Assembly (NCBI RefSeq): GCF_051124815.1
Contig: NZ_CP118485.1
Span: forward strand, 2,108,001-2,172,000
Direction of reading: 5' to 3'
Source: Azospirillum sp051124815
GTDB taxonomy: Bacteria; Pseudomonadota; Alphaproteobacteria; Azospirillales; Azospirillaceae
DNA: 64,000 nt
Positions within the stretch are counted from its first letter, which is position 1. Each line of letters starts with the position of its first letter. This document shows, piece by piece, positions 16,961 through 25,425 of the stretch. The position numbers and the translations under genes were made by a program. The notes beneath the pieces were generated by a model. That model was not told where the DNA came from and did not search any database. It saw nothing but the letters and a program-made list of their open reading frames with translations.

Positions 16961-17410
16961 ATGTCGCGGTTTCGGATGGCGGTTCTGGCCCTGACGGCGA
17001 TGAGCGGCGCAACCTTGGCCCTCACCGGCTTCAGCGGCGGCGCCGCAGCCCAGTCGAAGCTGGATTCCTCGGGCCAGCCCGTGTGGGACGAAAGCCACAA
17101 CCAGCGCCCGACCGCGCCCAGCGACCGCGCGCTGCCGGCCGGGGTCGTCACGCTGCGCACGGCAACCTCCGCCCCCGGGCTGCTCGGCGTCTATGCCCGC
17201 AACGGCCTGCCCTTCGACATCGTGCTGACCCGGGTCGACGCCACCCAGTGCATCAACATCGTGCCGGAGGATTGCGGCCTGCTCGGCACCGACATCCGCG
17301 TCGCGACCGGTGCGGAAGTGCTGGTGCGCAGCGTGCGGCAGGCCGACATGACCCGCACCTACGGCGTCGTTCCGGTCTACAGCTGGCGCCCGGCGGTCGC
17401 GGCCAAGTAA
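16961..17410 (+). CDS. Secreted protein of unknown function
   Basis: The 149-residue product has a clear Sec signal peptide: basic MSRFRM, a hydrophobic core, and a likely cleavage after GGAAA near residue 30. The mature part of about 120 residues is Val/Ala-rich, probably beta-structured, with one Cys pair (C101 and C109) that could form a periplasmic disulfide. No enzyme motif or known family was recognised. A GGAG site precedes the ATG, and a strong terminator follows, so it is a single-gene unit. Confidence 0.75.
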   Translation: MSRFRMAVLALTAMSGATLALTGFSGGAAAQSKLDSSGQPVWDESHNQRPTAPSDRALPAGVVTLRTATSAPGLLGVYARNGLPFDIVLTRVDATQCINIVPEDCGLLGTDIRVATGAEVLVRSVRQADMTRTYGVVPVYSWRPAVAAK

Positions 17411-17420
17411 CGCGGCCGGA

Positions 17421-17458
17421 CGGGACCGCCGCCTCCCCTTTGCGGCGGTCCCGCCTTT
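17421..17458 (+). terminator. Rho-independent terminator
   Basis: A perfect 12-bp stem (CGGGACCGCCGC at 17421-17432, GCGGCGGTCCCG at 17442-17453) with a 9-base loop is followed by CCTTTT. It lies 11 bases after the stop of the secreted-protein gene. Confidence 0.8.
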
Positions 17459-17534
17459 TCCGTCCCCACCCTATTCTCTTGACTTCCCGTCACCCGCGGG
17501 CTGAATGCCCGGGAGATCAGACGGGTTGCCGGCG

Positions 17535-17816
17535 ATGATATCCTTGTCCAAGATTATTCTCCTTGCGCTGGTGATCGGCGCGGTCTGGTACGGCTGGCGC
17601 TGGGTCAACCGCGTTCAGGAGATCGGCCGCGCCCGCACCGCCGCCCGCCGCCCGGATGGACGGCGCGATGCCGCTGGCGCCTCTGCGCGCGACTCCGGTA
17701 CGCACACCCCCGCCATGGAGGCGGAGGATATGGAGAAATGTCCGGAATGCGGCGCCTATGTCGCTCCCCGCTCCGCCGTGTCCTGCGGCCGCCCGGCCTG
17801 CCCCTACGGACGCTGA
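17535..17816 (+). CDS. Small membrane-anchored zinc-ribbon-like protein (PP0621-like)
   Basis: From the ATG at 17535 the product has 93 residues: one N-terminal transmembrane helix (about 3-20), a basic linker, and a C-terminal MEKCPECGAYVAPRSAV followed by CGRPAC. The four Cys could bind zinc. A single helix plus a CxxC-containing tail matches the layout of the PP0621 family of unknown function. An upstream in-frame ATG (17505) would add ten residues that do not look like a signal. It is preceded by a terminator and followed by glyQ, so it is probably transcribed on its own or with glyQS. Confidence 0.7.
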   Translation: MISLSKIILLALVIGAVWYGWRWVNRVQEIGRARTAARRPDGRRDAAGASARDSGTHTPAMEAEDMEKCPECGAYVAPRSAVSCGRPACPYGR

Positions 17817-17932
17817 CGGCGGGAGCGGTCTGCCGCGCTGCGCTCTGACCGCGCTCCGCGCTGCGGCTTGATTTGACGGTCCCACCCGCCTATCGTGCGG
17901 CGCGTTTTCAACATTTCTATTGTGGACCGTCC

Positions 17933-18829
17933 ATGGCCTCCCAGATCGGGACTTCCGACGGCGGAAACTCCGCCGACCGCCGCGGCCTGTCGTTCCAGGC
18001 CCTGATCCTCAAGCTCCACCAGTTCTGGTCGGAGCAGGGTTGCGTCATCCTGCAGCCCTACGACATGGAGGTCGGCGCCGGCACCTTCCACCCGGCGACC
18101 ACGCTGCGCGCGCTGGGTCCGGATGCCTGGAAGGCGGCCTATGTGCAGCCGTCGCGCCGGCCGAAGGACGGCCGTTATGGCGAGAACCCGAACCGCCTGC
18201 AGCATTACTACCAGTACCAGGTCATCATGAAGCCCTCGCCGGCCAACGCGCAGGAGCTTTACCTGGACAGCCTGCGCGCCATCGGAATCGACCCGGCGCT
18301 GCACGACATCCGCTTCGTCGAGGACGACTGGGAAAGCCCGACGCTGGGCGCCTGGGGCCTGGGCTGGGAAGTGTGGTGCGACGGCATGGAAGTGACGCAG
18401 TACACCTATTTCCAGCAGGTCGGCGGCATCGAATGCGACCCCGTCGCGGTCGAGCTGACCTATGGGCTGGAGCGCCTCGCCATGTATGTGCAGGGCGTGG
18501 AGAATGTCTACGACCTGGACTTCAACGGCCAGGGCGTGAAGTACGGCGACGTGTTCAAGCGCGCCGAGGTCGAATATTCGAAGCACAATTTCGAGTTCGC
18601 CAACACCGACATGCTGCTCCAGCATTTCAAGGACGCCGAGGCCGAGTGCCAGGCGCTGGTCGCGCAGAACCTTGCGCTGCCCGCCTATGACCAGTGCATC
18701 AAGGCGTCGCATCTGTTCAACCTGCTGGACGCCCGCGGCGTGATCAGCGTTGTCGAGCGCGCCGCCTATATCGGCCGCGTGCGCACGCTGGCCAAGGCCT
18801 GCTGTGAAGTCTGGACGGGGGCGAAGTAA
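17933..18829 (+). CDS. glyQ: Glycyl-tRNA synthetase alpha subunit
   Basis: The 298-residue protein is the catalytic alpha chain of the bacterial alpha2beta2 glycyl-tRNA synthetase, which charges tRNA-Gly with glycine. It opens with SFQALILKLHQFWSEQGCVI and contains PYDMEVGAGTFHPATTLR, RPKDGRYGENPNRLQHYYQ and the conserved QYTYFQQVGG and LTYGLERLAMY segments. The ATG at 17933 gives the usual family length of about 300; an upstream extension encodes non-conserved residues. glyS starts 4 bases after the stop, so the two subunits are made from one transcript. A matching tRNA-Gly(GCC) lies at 50470. Confidence 0.97.
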   Translation: MASQIGTSDGGNSADRRGLSFQALILKLHQFWSEQGCVILQPYDMEVGAGTFHPATTLRALGPDAWKAAYVQPSRRPKDGRYGENPNRLQHYYQYQVIMKPSPANAQELYLDSLRAIGIDPALHDIRFVEDDWESPTLGAWGLGWEVWCDGMEVTQYTYFQQVGGIECDPVAVELTYGLERLAMYVQGVENVYDLDFNGQGVKYGDVFKRAEVEYSKHNFEFANTDMLLQHFKDAEAECQALVAQNLALPAYDQCIKASHLFNLLDARGVISVVERAAYIGRVRTLAKACCEVWTGAK

Positions 18830-18833
18830 TCCA

Positions 18834-20921
18834 ATGACCGAACTCCTGATCGAATTCTTTTCCGAAGAAATCCCCGCCCGCATGCAGGCGCGGGCCGCCG
18901 ACGACCTGAAGCGCCTCGTCACCGACAAGCTGGCGGCGAACGGCCTGACCTTCGCCAAGGCCGAAGCGCATTCCACCCCGCGCCGTCTGGCCCTGGTGGT
19001 CGACGGGCTGCCGGAGCGCACCGCCGACGTGCGCGAGGAGAAGAAGGGTCCGCGCGTCGGCTCGCCGGAGCAGGCGGTCGCCGGCTTCCTGAAGTCGGCC
19101 GGCCTCGACAGCCTCGACCAGTGCGAGCAGCGCGACACCGGCAAGGGCGTCTTCTATTTCGCGGTGACCGAAAAGAAGGGCCGCGAGACCGCCGGGGTGC
19201 TGGCGGAGATCATCCCCGCCGCCATGGCCGAGCTGCCCTGGCCGAAGTCGATGCGCTGGGGCACCGGCACCGTGCGCTGGGTCCGCCCGCTGCACTCGAT
19301 CATCGCGCTGTTCGGCGGCCGCGTGCTCGACGGCGGCTATGACATCGGCGGCACCCAGGGCCGCGTCGCCTTCGGCAACGTCACCCGCGGCCACCGTTTC
19401 CTGGCGCCCGACGCCTTCACGGTGGAGAGCTTCGCCGACTACAAGGAGAAGCTGCGCGCCGCCAAGGTCGTGCTGGACCGCGAGGAGCGCAAGGCCAAGA
19501 TCAAGGCCGATGCCGAGGCGCTGGCCGCCGCCCAGGGCCTGACCCTGTCGCCCGACGACGCCCTGCTGGAGGAGGTCGCCGGCCTCGTTGAATGGCCGGT
19601 CGTGCTGATGGGCGGCATCGACGAGAGCTTCATGGACGTGCCGTCGGAGGTCCTCATCACCTCCATGCGCACCCATCAGAAGTATTTCGCCGTGCTGGAC
19701 GCCGAGGGCCGGATGGCCCCGCGCTTCATCGTCGTGGCGAACACCGAGACGCTGGACGGCGGCAAGGCCGTGGTCGCCGGCAACGAGCGCGTTCTGCGCG
19801 CCCGCCTGTCCGACGCCAAGTTCTTCTGGGACCAGGACCGCAAGACCAAGCTGGAAGCCCGCGTCCCGGCGCTGGAGAAGATCACCTTCCACGCCAAGCT
19901 CGGCACGGTGGCCGAGAAGGTCACCCGCGTACAGCTGCTTGCCGCCGAGATCGCCCGCGCCATCGGTGCCGACAGCGACGCCGCCAGCCGCGCCGCCCTG
20001 CTCTGCAAGGCCGATCTGGTGACCGAAGTGGTCGGCGAGTTCCCCGAGGTGCAGGGGATCATGGGCCGTTACTACGCGCTGGGCCAGGGCGAGAGCGCCG
20101 ACGTCGCCAACGCGATTGCCGACCATTACAAGCCTCTGGGTCCGTCGGACTCCTGCCCGACCGCGCCGGTTTCGGTCGCGGTGGCGCTGGCCGACAAGAT
20201 CGACACGCTGGTCGGCTTCTTCGCCATCGACGAGAAGCCGACGGGGTCGAAGGACCCCTATGCGCTGCGCCGCGCCGCGCTGGGCGTGATCCGGCTGGTG
20301 CTGGAGAACGGGCTGCGCGTGAAGCTGTCGGAGATTTTCGCTGCGGCCCATGGCGCCTACACGGTCAGCGGCTTCGCCCCGGCCGGCAGCGTCGGCGGCG
20401 ACCTGATGTCCTTCTTCGCCGACCGCCTGAAGGTGGTGCTGCGCGAGCAGGGCGTGCGTCACGATCTGGTGGATGCGGTGTTCGCACTGGGCGGCGAGGA
20501 CGATCTGGTCCGGCTGCTGGCCCGCGTGAAGGCTCTGCAGGCCTTCGTCGGCTCCGAGGAGGGCGCCAACCTGGCAGCGGCCTACAAGCGCGCCTCCAAC
20601 ATCGTCCGCATCGAGGAGAAGAAGGACGGCGCCAGCTTCGACCAGCCGGTCGACGCCGACCGTCTGGCCCAGGACGAGGAAAAGGCGCTGTTCGCCGCGC
20701 TGAACGAGGCCTCGGCCACCGCCAAGCCGCTTCTGGACGCGGAGGACTTCACCGGCACCATGGCGGCGCTGGCGAAGCTGCGCGGCCCGGTGGATGCCTT
20801 CTTCGACAAGGTCACGGTGAACGCGGAGGACAAGGACCTGCGCGCCAACCGCCTGCGCCTGCTGACGCAGATCCGCACCACGCTGAACGCGGTGGCCGAC
20901 TTCTCGAAGATCGAAGGGTGA
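18834..20921 (+). CDS. glyS: Glycyl-tRNA synthetase beta subunit
   Basis: The 695-residue protein starts MTELLIEFFSEEIPARMQ, the standard GlyS N-terminus, and continues with PTPRRL-like STPRRLALVV, RWGTGTVRWVRPLHSI, FITSMRTHQKYF-type ITSMRTHQKYFAV and an HD-like LCKADLVTEVVGEFPE region. The last third is the DALR-type anticodon-binding part. It binds tRNA-Gly and completes the GlyQ enzyme. The ATG at 18834 is 4 bases after glyQ. A long inverted repeat follows the gene and probably ends transcription against the convergent cheC gene. Confidence 0.97.
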   Translation: MTELLIEFFSEEIPARMQARAADDLKRLVTDKLAANGLTFAKAEAHSTPRRLALVVDGLPERTADVREEKKGPRVGSPEQAVAGFLKSAGLDSLDQCEQRDTGKGVFYFAVTEKKGRETAGVLAEIIPAAMAELPWPKSMRWGTGTVRWVRPLHSIIALFGGRVLDGGYDIGGTQGRVAFGNVTRGHRFLAPDAFTVESFADYKEKLRAAKVVLDREERKAKIKADAEALAAAQGLTLSPDDALLEEVAGLVEWPVVLMGGIDESFMDVPSEVLITSMRTHQKYFAVLDAEGRMAPRFIVVANTETLDGGKAVVAGNERVLRARLSDAKFFWDQDRKTKLEARVPALEKITFHAKLGTVAEKVTRVQLLAAEIARAIGADSDAASRAALLCKADLVTEVVGEFPEVQGIMGRYYALGQGESADVANAIADHYKPLGPSDSCPTAPVSVAVALADKIDTLVGFFAIDEKPTGSKDPYALRRAALGVIRLVLENGLRVKLSEIFAAAHGAYTVSGFAPAGSVGGDLMSFFADRLKVVLREQGVRHDLVDAVFALGGEDDLVRLLARVKALQAFVGSEEGANLAAAYKRASNIVRIEEKKDGASFDQPVDADRLAQDEEKALFAALNEASATAKPLLDAEDFTGTMAALAKLRGPVDAFFDKVTVNAEDKDLRANRLRLLTQIRTTLNAVADFSKIEG

Positions 20922-20938
20922 GGCTTGGGGGTGGGGCG

Positions 20939-21052
20939 TTAGACCCCCACCCTAACCCTCCCCCGCTGGGCGGGGGAGGGGATAAGGGCTTGTTCGGAAA
21001 AGCAGCGGCAGTCCCTCCCCCGCCCAGCGGGGGAGGATAGGTGGGGGTCTAA
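20939..21052. repeat. Long inverted repeat between convergent glyS and cheC
   Basis: Arms of about 42 bases (20939-20980 and 21013-21052) are near-complementary. Outer parts pair as TTAGACCCCCACC with GGTGGGGGTCTAA and inner parts as CCTCCCCCGC...GCGGGGGAGG. Each arm also contains its own small palindrome (CCCCCGCTGGGCGGGGG). The core of about 32 bases is ordinary sequence. It probably acts as a bidirectional terminator and looks like a mobile REP-type element. Confidence 0.7.
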
Positions 21053-21062
21053 CCCCGCACCC

Positions 21063-21713
21063 TCACAACCCCGCCAAAGCCCGCCGGATCGCTTCGCGGA
21101 AGGCGTCCAGCGAGGCGATGTCCAGCAGGAACAGCGCATGCCCGCTGGCATCGCCGGCGGCCAGCGCCATGTCGATGCGCACGAACAGCACCGGGTCGGT
21201 GGCGGACCCGATGACCGCCGACGGCGCGCCGGTGCCATAGCCCGGAACCGCACCCGACAGCTCACCGCCGATCAGGTTGGACAGACTGGCGAGGCAGCCG
21301 TTCAGGATGATGTTGCCGATCTCGGTCAGCGCATCCTGCTCCATCTCGCCCGGCGCCTTGGCGGCGGGATCGACGGGGACGAGGCGGCCGACCAGGGCCA
21401 GCGTGCCGCGTTCGGGGAAGATCAGCATCGCTTCGCCGGTGAAGGGGCCGGTGAAGGCGCCGCGCACGGCGCAGACCGGCTGATCGCCCTCCAATTCGCC
21501 GCCCACCTCGCTGGTGATGCGGGCGCGGGTCGACACCGCGAAGGACGGCACCGACAGATGCACCTCCTCGCCCAGCATGGAGCTGAGCGCGGCGGCCGGT
21601 TCGCCCATGCCGATGTTGAACAGCTCTGCGATGGCGTCGGCCTCGTCGGCGTCGAGGCGGAGCGGGTCTTCCGATGCCGGGCCGGATGATGTGGAGTCGG
21701 CCATCGGCGTCAC
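21063..21713 (-). CDS. CheC-like phosphatase of response regulators
   Basis: The 216-residue protein has the two-fold CheC layout: a first helix with DAIAELFNIGMGEPA (about residues 26-40) and a second with ALTEIGNIILNG (about 127-138). Both carry the E/D-x3-N pattern that forms the two phosphatase sites of CheC and FliY. CheC proteins remove phosphate from CheY-like receivers. The longest start is a GTG that overlaps the stop of the receiver gene (GTGA); an ATG at 21704 is the alternative. The receiver it is coupled to is its likely substrate. No che operon surrounds it, so this is a stand-alone signalling pair. Confidence 0.82.
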   Translation of the reverse strand: MTPMADSTSSGPASEDPLRLDADEADAIAELFNIGMGEPAAALSSMLGEEVHLSVPSFAVSTRARITSEVGGELEGDQPVCAVRGAFTGPFTGEAMLIFPERGTLALVGRLVPVDPAAKAPGEMEQDALTEIGNIILNGCLASLSNLIGGELSGAVPGYGTGAPSAVIGSATDPVLFVRIDMALAAGDASGHALFLLDIASLDAFREAIRRALAGL

Positions 21714-22069
21714 TGCCCGGCCGCGGCGAGAAACTCGCGGATCTTGTCCGAGGTGATCGGCTTGGCGATGAAGCGGACGCCCAGCGCCTCGGCCTTGCGC
21801 TTCAGCGCGTCCTGGACGTTGGCGGTCAGCAGGCCGATGGGCAGGCCGATGAAACGCTCCTTCAGTCGCTCGGCCAGCTGCAGCCCGTCCATGCCCGGCA
21901 TGTTGTAATCGACGATGGCGGCGACCGGCGGCACCTCTCCGACGATCTCCAGCCCCTCTTCGCCGCTGGCCGCGGTGACGATGGTCCAGTCAGGCCGCAG
22001 AGAGGCGATGACGCTGGAGACCATGTTGCGCGCAAGTCGGCTGTCGTCGACGACGAGGATGCTGGTCAT
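21710..22069 (-). CDS. Single-domain response regulator (CheY-like)
   Basis: The 119-residue receiver domain has D8/D9, phospho-acceptor D54 in IVDYNMPGMDG, a switch Thr in GLLTANV and the conserved Lys in FIAKPIT. No output domain is attached. It is translated ahead of, and coupled to, the CheC-like gene, so the pair would form a receiver with its own phosphatase. Its phospho-site (VDYNMPGMDG) differs from those of the receivers at 5545 and 8993, so it is not a recent copy of them. The kinase is not encoded next to it. Confidence 0.9.
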   Translation of the reverse strand: MTSILVVDDSRLARNMVSSVIASLRPDWTIVTAASGEEGLEIVGEVPPVAAIVDYNMPGMDGLQLAERLKERFIGLPIGLLTANVQDALKRKAEALGVRFIAKPITSDKIREFLAAAGQ

Positions 22070-22197
22070 GCCGATACTTCCGTCCTAAAGGTTCCGTTCA
22101 CACCTTGCGGGCTTCTTACCGCAAAGCGCCCCTGCCCACAACAGACGCTTCGCACTGGCCCCGACAACTTCAACCGCGATGGTCCAGCAATATATCA

Positions 22198-22698
22198 ATG
22201 CTCAGCCGCGACAACACCGACCCCGACGCGGTTCGCCCTTCGGCGCCGACGCCGATCCGGGCCGTGCTCGACACCAACATCCTGGTCGCCTATGCGCTGC
22301 TTGGCGATGCCGCTGCACGCCGGCACGACGCGATCCGCCGCTGCGTTGAGCGGGTGCGCGCCGACCGGGGCCTCGTCGGCAGCACCGAAACGCTGGCGGA
22401 ACTGGAGGAGGTGCTGATGCGCCCGACCTTCGACCGCTACACCCCCGCGGCGGATCGCCGCGCCTTCCTGGATCGCATCAGCGGGGAGATGACGCTGGTT
22501 GCCCCCGCCGCGGTCGGGCGCCTGTGCCGCGATCCGGAGGACGACATGTTCCTGGCGGCGGCGGTGGGCGGATCGGTGCCCTGGCTGGTGACGGTCGACC
22601 GCCAGCTTCTGTCGGTGCGCCGCGCCGCCGAAACGCGGGTGCTGCGGCCCGAACGCTTCCTGGAGGCGCTGGCTCTTCTCCATGCCCCTCGGACATAG
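22198..22698 (+). CDS. PIN-domain protein, putative toxin-type RNase
   Basis: From the ATG at 22198 the product has 166 residues. It has the PIN acidic set: D25 in RAVLDTNILVAY, a Glu in STETLAELEEV, and Asp residues in CRDPEDDMFLAAAV and VTVDRQLL. This matches the PIN subfamily annotated as putative toxin components, which are Mg-dependent RNases. No antitoxin-like gene sits beside it: the upstream gene is a divergent receiver and the downstream gene is a long hypothetical. It may be a solitary PIN protein. A longer frame starting at 22105 adds an unconserved N-terminus. Confidence 0.8.
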   Translation: MLSRDNTDPDAVRPSAPTPIRAVLDTNILVAYALLGDAAARRHDAIRRCVERVRADRGLVGSTETLAELEEVLMRPTFDRYTPAADRRAFLDRISGEMTLVAPAAVGRLCRDPEDDMFLAAAVGGSVPWLVTVDRQLLSVRRAAETRVLRPERFLEALALLHAPRT

Positions 22699-22835
22699 CC
22701 GGCAGAATCCGCTCGACAAACCCAGCGCTCTTCCTAGAATGAAAAGAGAACACACCGCAAACCGCGGGTGAACAGGGAATGGCCTGCGCGCGAAGCGCCG
22801 GCGATATTGGCGGAGCGCAGGGGGCAACCGCAGCG

Positions 22836-23306
22836 ATGAGCGTCCAACGGCTTCTGTTCGACGATCTGCCGGAGACCGAACCGGCGCGCAAGCCGCGCCG
22901 GTCCCGGGCTGCCGCGACGACCGCCGCGTCTTCGACGATGGCCGCCCAGGTCGCGGTCGATGTGGTGCGGGAGGCCGCCCCCTTGCCCAGGGTTGCGACG
23001 AAGGCGGCGGCGATGGCGGCCGCTGTCGCCACCCTGCCGCTCGCCCCTCCCGCCCCTCCACCGCCGCCGCCGGCCTTCGATCCGGCCGCACTGTCCAATC
23101 CAGAGCTTCGGGCGCTGGTGCAGGCGCTGCCCGACCAGCGGCTGGCCCATCTGCTGATCGAGGCGGCGCGCGAACTGAAGCGCCGCGCCGTCCCCGACCG
23201 CGGCGGTGCCGATGGCGAGGATGGGGATGTGCCGATGGAACCCAACCCCGCCCTTCTGCGCGCCGCCCGGCAGGCCGTCGGCGAGTTGTCCGGCGACGAT
23301 TTCTGA
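22836..23306 (+). CDS. Hypothetical Ala/Pro-rich protein
   Basis: The frame starting MSVQRLLFDDLPETEP (156 residues) has a low-complexity Ala/Arg/Pro middle with a seven-proline run. The C-terminal half is charged (LSNPELRALVQALPDQRLAHLLIEAARELKRR) and ends in GELSGDDF. There are no transmembrane segments and no Cys. A GGGGG stretch lies 9 bases before the ATG. Long frames on the other strand also span the region, but none has a recognisable start or family. The helical Leu-rich segment could mediate protein contacts. Function unknown. Confidence 0.55.
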   Translation: MSVQRLLFDDLPETEPARKPRRSRAAATTAASSTMAAQVAVDVVREAAPLPRVATKAAAMAAAVATLPLAPPAPPPPPPAFDPAALSNPELRALVQALPDQRLAHLLIEAARELKRRAVPDRGGADGEDGDVPMEPNPALLRAARQAVGELSGDDF

Positions 23307-23482
23307 GCCACATCCCGCCGTTGGGGCAGCCCCTTAGTCAATAAAGTTTCCGAGACAAACGGCGCGGCTTTATGTCATGATCCGTCCCAGCCCACGCTCT
23401 ACATGCCGCATCGCACAATATAGCGGTTACAAAGCGCCACCGGGCCCGCCGAACCCACAAGCGACGTCTCCCGGAGGGGGCT

Positions 23483-24070
23483 TTGGACTGGATCACTTGG
23501 TTGCAGGAATGGGGGAACGCCTTTTACCCGATGGCCTTTATCTGGGCCTTTTTTGAAGGTGAAACATTTGTAATCTTCGGCGGGATGGGCGCCAAACTTG
23601 GCATCGTCAATCTCTATTGGCTGGTCGGTTCGGTGTGGGTCGGCAGCTTCATGGGCGATCAGGTGTGGTTCTGGCTGGGCCGCCGCTGGGGCAAGAAGGC
23701 ACTGGCCCGCTTTCCGTCAGCCGATGCCCATGCCTGCCGGGTCCTGAACTGGCTGGAGAGGTACGGCGTCGCCTTCATTCTGGTCTTCCGCTTCCTCTAT
23801 GGCGTGCGCAACATCGCATCCGTCGCCATCGGCACCTCCGGCATGCCGTGGTCGCGCTTCCTGTTCTGGAACTTCATCGCCGCCGGCATCTGGGCCTGGA
23901 GCTTTGCCGGTGCCGGTTACCTGTTCGGTGAAGCCGCCGCCGCCATCGGCGAGGATGGGCCGAAGATCCTGCTGCTGACCGGCCTTGCCATCGGCGGCCT
24001 GTGGCTGGGGATCAAGAGCTTCCGCTGGGTCCGCCGCCGCGCGCTGGCCGCGACCAATCCGGCGGAGTGA
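23483..24070 (+). CDS. DedA-family membrane protein
   Basis: The 195-residue protein has the DedA/SNARE-associated signature: FFEGETFVIFGG near the start, then GDQVWFWLGRRWGKK, and the FRFLYGVRNIASVAIGTSGMPWSRF segment with the conserved arginine, in about five membrane spans. DedA proteins act in lipid carrier or phospholipid translocation and membrane homeostasis. The start is a TTG placed 6 bases after a strong GGAGGGGG site; no ATG lies near. It ends 12 bases before the convergent HD-GYP gene. Confidence 0.9.
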   Translation: MDWITWLQEWGNAFYPMAFIWAFFEGETFVIFGGMGAKLGIVNLYWLVGSVWVGSFMGDQVWFWLGRRWGKKALARFPSADAHACRVLNWLERYGVAFILVFRFLYGVRNIASVAIGTSGMPWSRFLFWNFIAAGIWAWSFAGAGYLFGEAAAAIGEDGPKILLLTGLAIGGLWLGIKSFRWVRRRALAATNPAE

Positions 24071-24082
24071 TCCGCCGGCCTC

Positions 24083-25327
24083 TCAGGCCGTGACGCTCTC
24101 CTGATCCTTCAACCGCTCCCAGATCGCATCGAACTCCGCATGGCGGCCGGCGAACAGCGACAGCAGGCGCGGGTCGAAATGGACCCTGGGGTCCAGACGG
24201 TCGTCACCGTTCAGCAGGATGTCGACCGCCTTCTCGTGGCTGAATGACGGTTTGTAGGGACGGGCGCTGCGCAACGCGTCGTAGCAGTCGGCGATGGCGA
24301 CGATGCGGGCAGCCAGCGGGATTTCCTCCCCCTTCAAGCCACGCGGATAGCCGGTTCCGGCCCACTGCTCGTGATGGTACAGCGCGATCTCGGCGGCCAT
24401 CTTCAGCCGGTCCGACGCGACCAGGATGTCGTGGCCATAGACCGGATGGCGCCGCATCTCCGCCAGTTCGCGGTCGTCGAGCCGGCCCTTCTTGTGCAGC
24501 ACCGCCTGATCGACGCTCATCTTGCCGACATCGTGCAGGGCGGCGGAAAAGCGGATCTCGGCGCAGAAGGCGCGGCTGCAACCGGCCCAGGTCGCCAGTG
24601 CGTGGGAGTATTCGTTGACCCGCAGGATGTGGTTGCCGGTGTCCTCGTCATGCACCTCGGCGGCGCGGGCCAGCAGATTGACCGACACCATGAAGGCGCG
24701 CTCCGTCTCCGCCTGAAGCTCGGCGACGCGTCGGCGCTCGCGGGTCAGGGCACGGTTGCGCTCGGTCAGCCGCTCCAGCGTCGCCGCCCGCTCCAGCGCC
24801 CGGCCGACGATGTGGTTGACCGGAGCGATCATCTGTTCATGTTCCGGCAGAAAAGCCGGCGGCCCCTCCACCGGACGGCGGTTGATCAGTTGCACCACAC
24901 CGATCGGCCGGTCACGGAAGCCTTTCAGCGCAAAGGCCATGATGGACCGGGTGCGGAATCCGGTGCGCTGGTCGAAGGCGGGGTTGAAGCTGTAAGGCCG
25001 TTCCACCGGGATGGCGTAGGCATCCTCCAGCAGCAGAGTCTCGCCGGTCGCCGCGACATATCCGACGATGGAGGCTTGGCTCACCGGCACGGAAAACAGC
25101 TTCGGTTTGGCACGGATCACGTCGTTCTGGGCGCTGACCGCCTCCAGATTCCGATGCCGCCCCTGCCCGCGCAGCATGAAGACCGTGCCGGCCTCCGCCC
25201 CCGTCAGATCGCGGCATTTGCGCAGCACCCGATCGCTGAGCGATCGCAGCGACTGGTTCGGCGCACTTTCGATAAATTCAAGGAATTGGCCGACCAGCCC
25301 CACAGCGCTCCCCCACCCGGCACACAT
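24083..25327 (-). CDS. GAF-HD-GYP cyclic-di-GMP phosphodiesterase
   Basis: The 414-residue protein has an N-terminal GAF sensor domain (about 20-180), a short coiled coil (185-215) and an HD-GYP domain (about 215-400). Key motifs are AALHDVGKMS, HPVYGHDI, YHHEQWAGTGYP with the GYP triad intact, and ADCYDALRSARPYK. HD-GYP enzymes hydrolyse cyclic-di-GMP, so this is a likely soluble regulator of motile/sessile switching. The ATG at 25327 has no ribosome site, whereas a GTG at 25303 follows GGGGGAG closely and may be the true start. The next gene on the strand is 98 bases upstream and unrelated. Confidence 0.9.
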   Translation of the reverse strand: MCAGWGSAVGLVGQFLEFIESAPNQSLRSLSDRVLRKCRDLTGAEAGTVFMLRGQGRHRNLEAVSAQNDVIRAKPKLFSVPVSQASIVGYVAATGETLLLEDAYAIPVERPYSFNPAFDQRTGFRTRSIMAFALKGFRDRPIGVVQLINRRPVEGPPAFLPEHEQMIAPVNHIVGRALERAATLERLTERNRALTRERRRVAELQAETERAFMVSVNLLARAAEVHDEDTGNHILRVNEYSHALATWAGCSRAFCAEIRFSAALHDVGKMSVDQAVLHKKGRLDDRELAEMRRHPVYGHDILVASDRLKMAAEIALYHHEQWAGTGYPRGLKGEEIPLAARIVAIADCYDALRSARPYKPSFSHEKAVDILLNGDDRLDPRVHFDPRLLSLFAGRHAEFDAIWERLKDQESVTA

Positions 25328-25425
25328 GCAACGGTGCGCGAACAGAGTACCCCATTTGTCGCACCCGGCAGAAGGGGCTTGCAGTCCCGAAAATCACACG
25401 CTGATCACAGGTCACAGATGACGCG

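Noticed and set aside
22195..23341. Long minus-strand frames opposite the PIN-domain and the hypothetical gene at 22836
   Set aside because: They are Arg/Pro/Ala-rich and without start signals, typical of antisense frames in GC-rich DNA.
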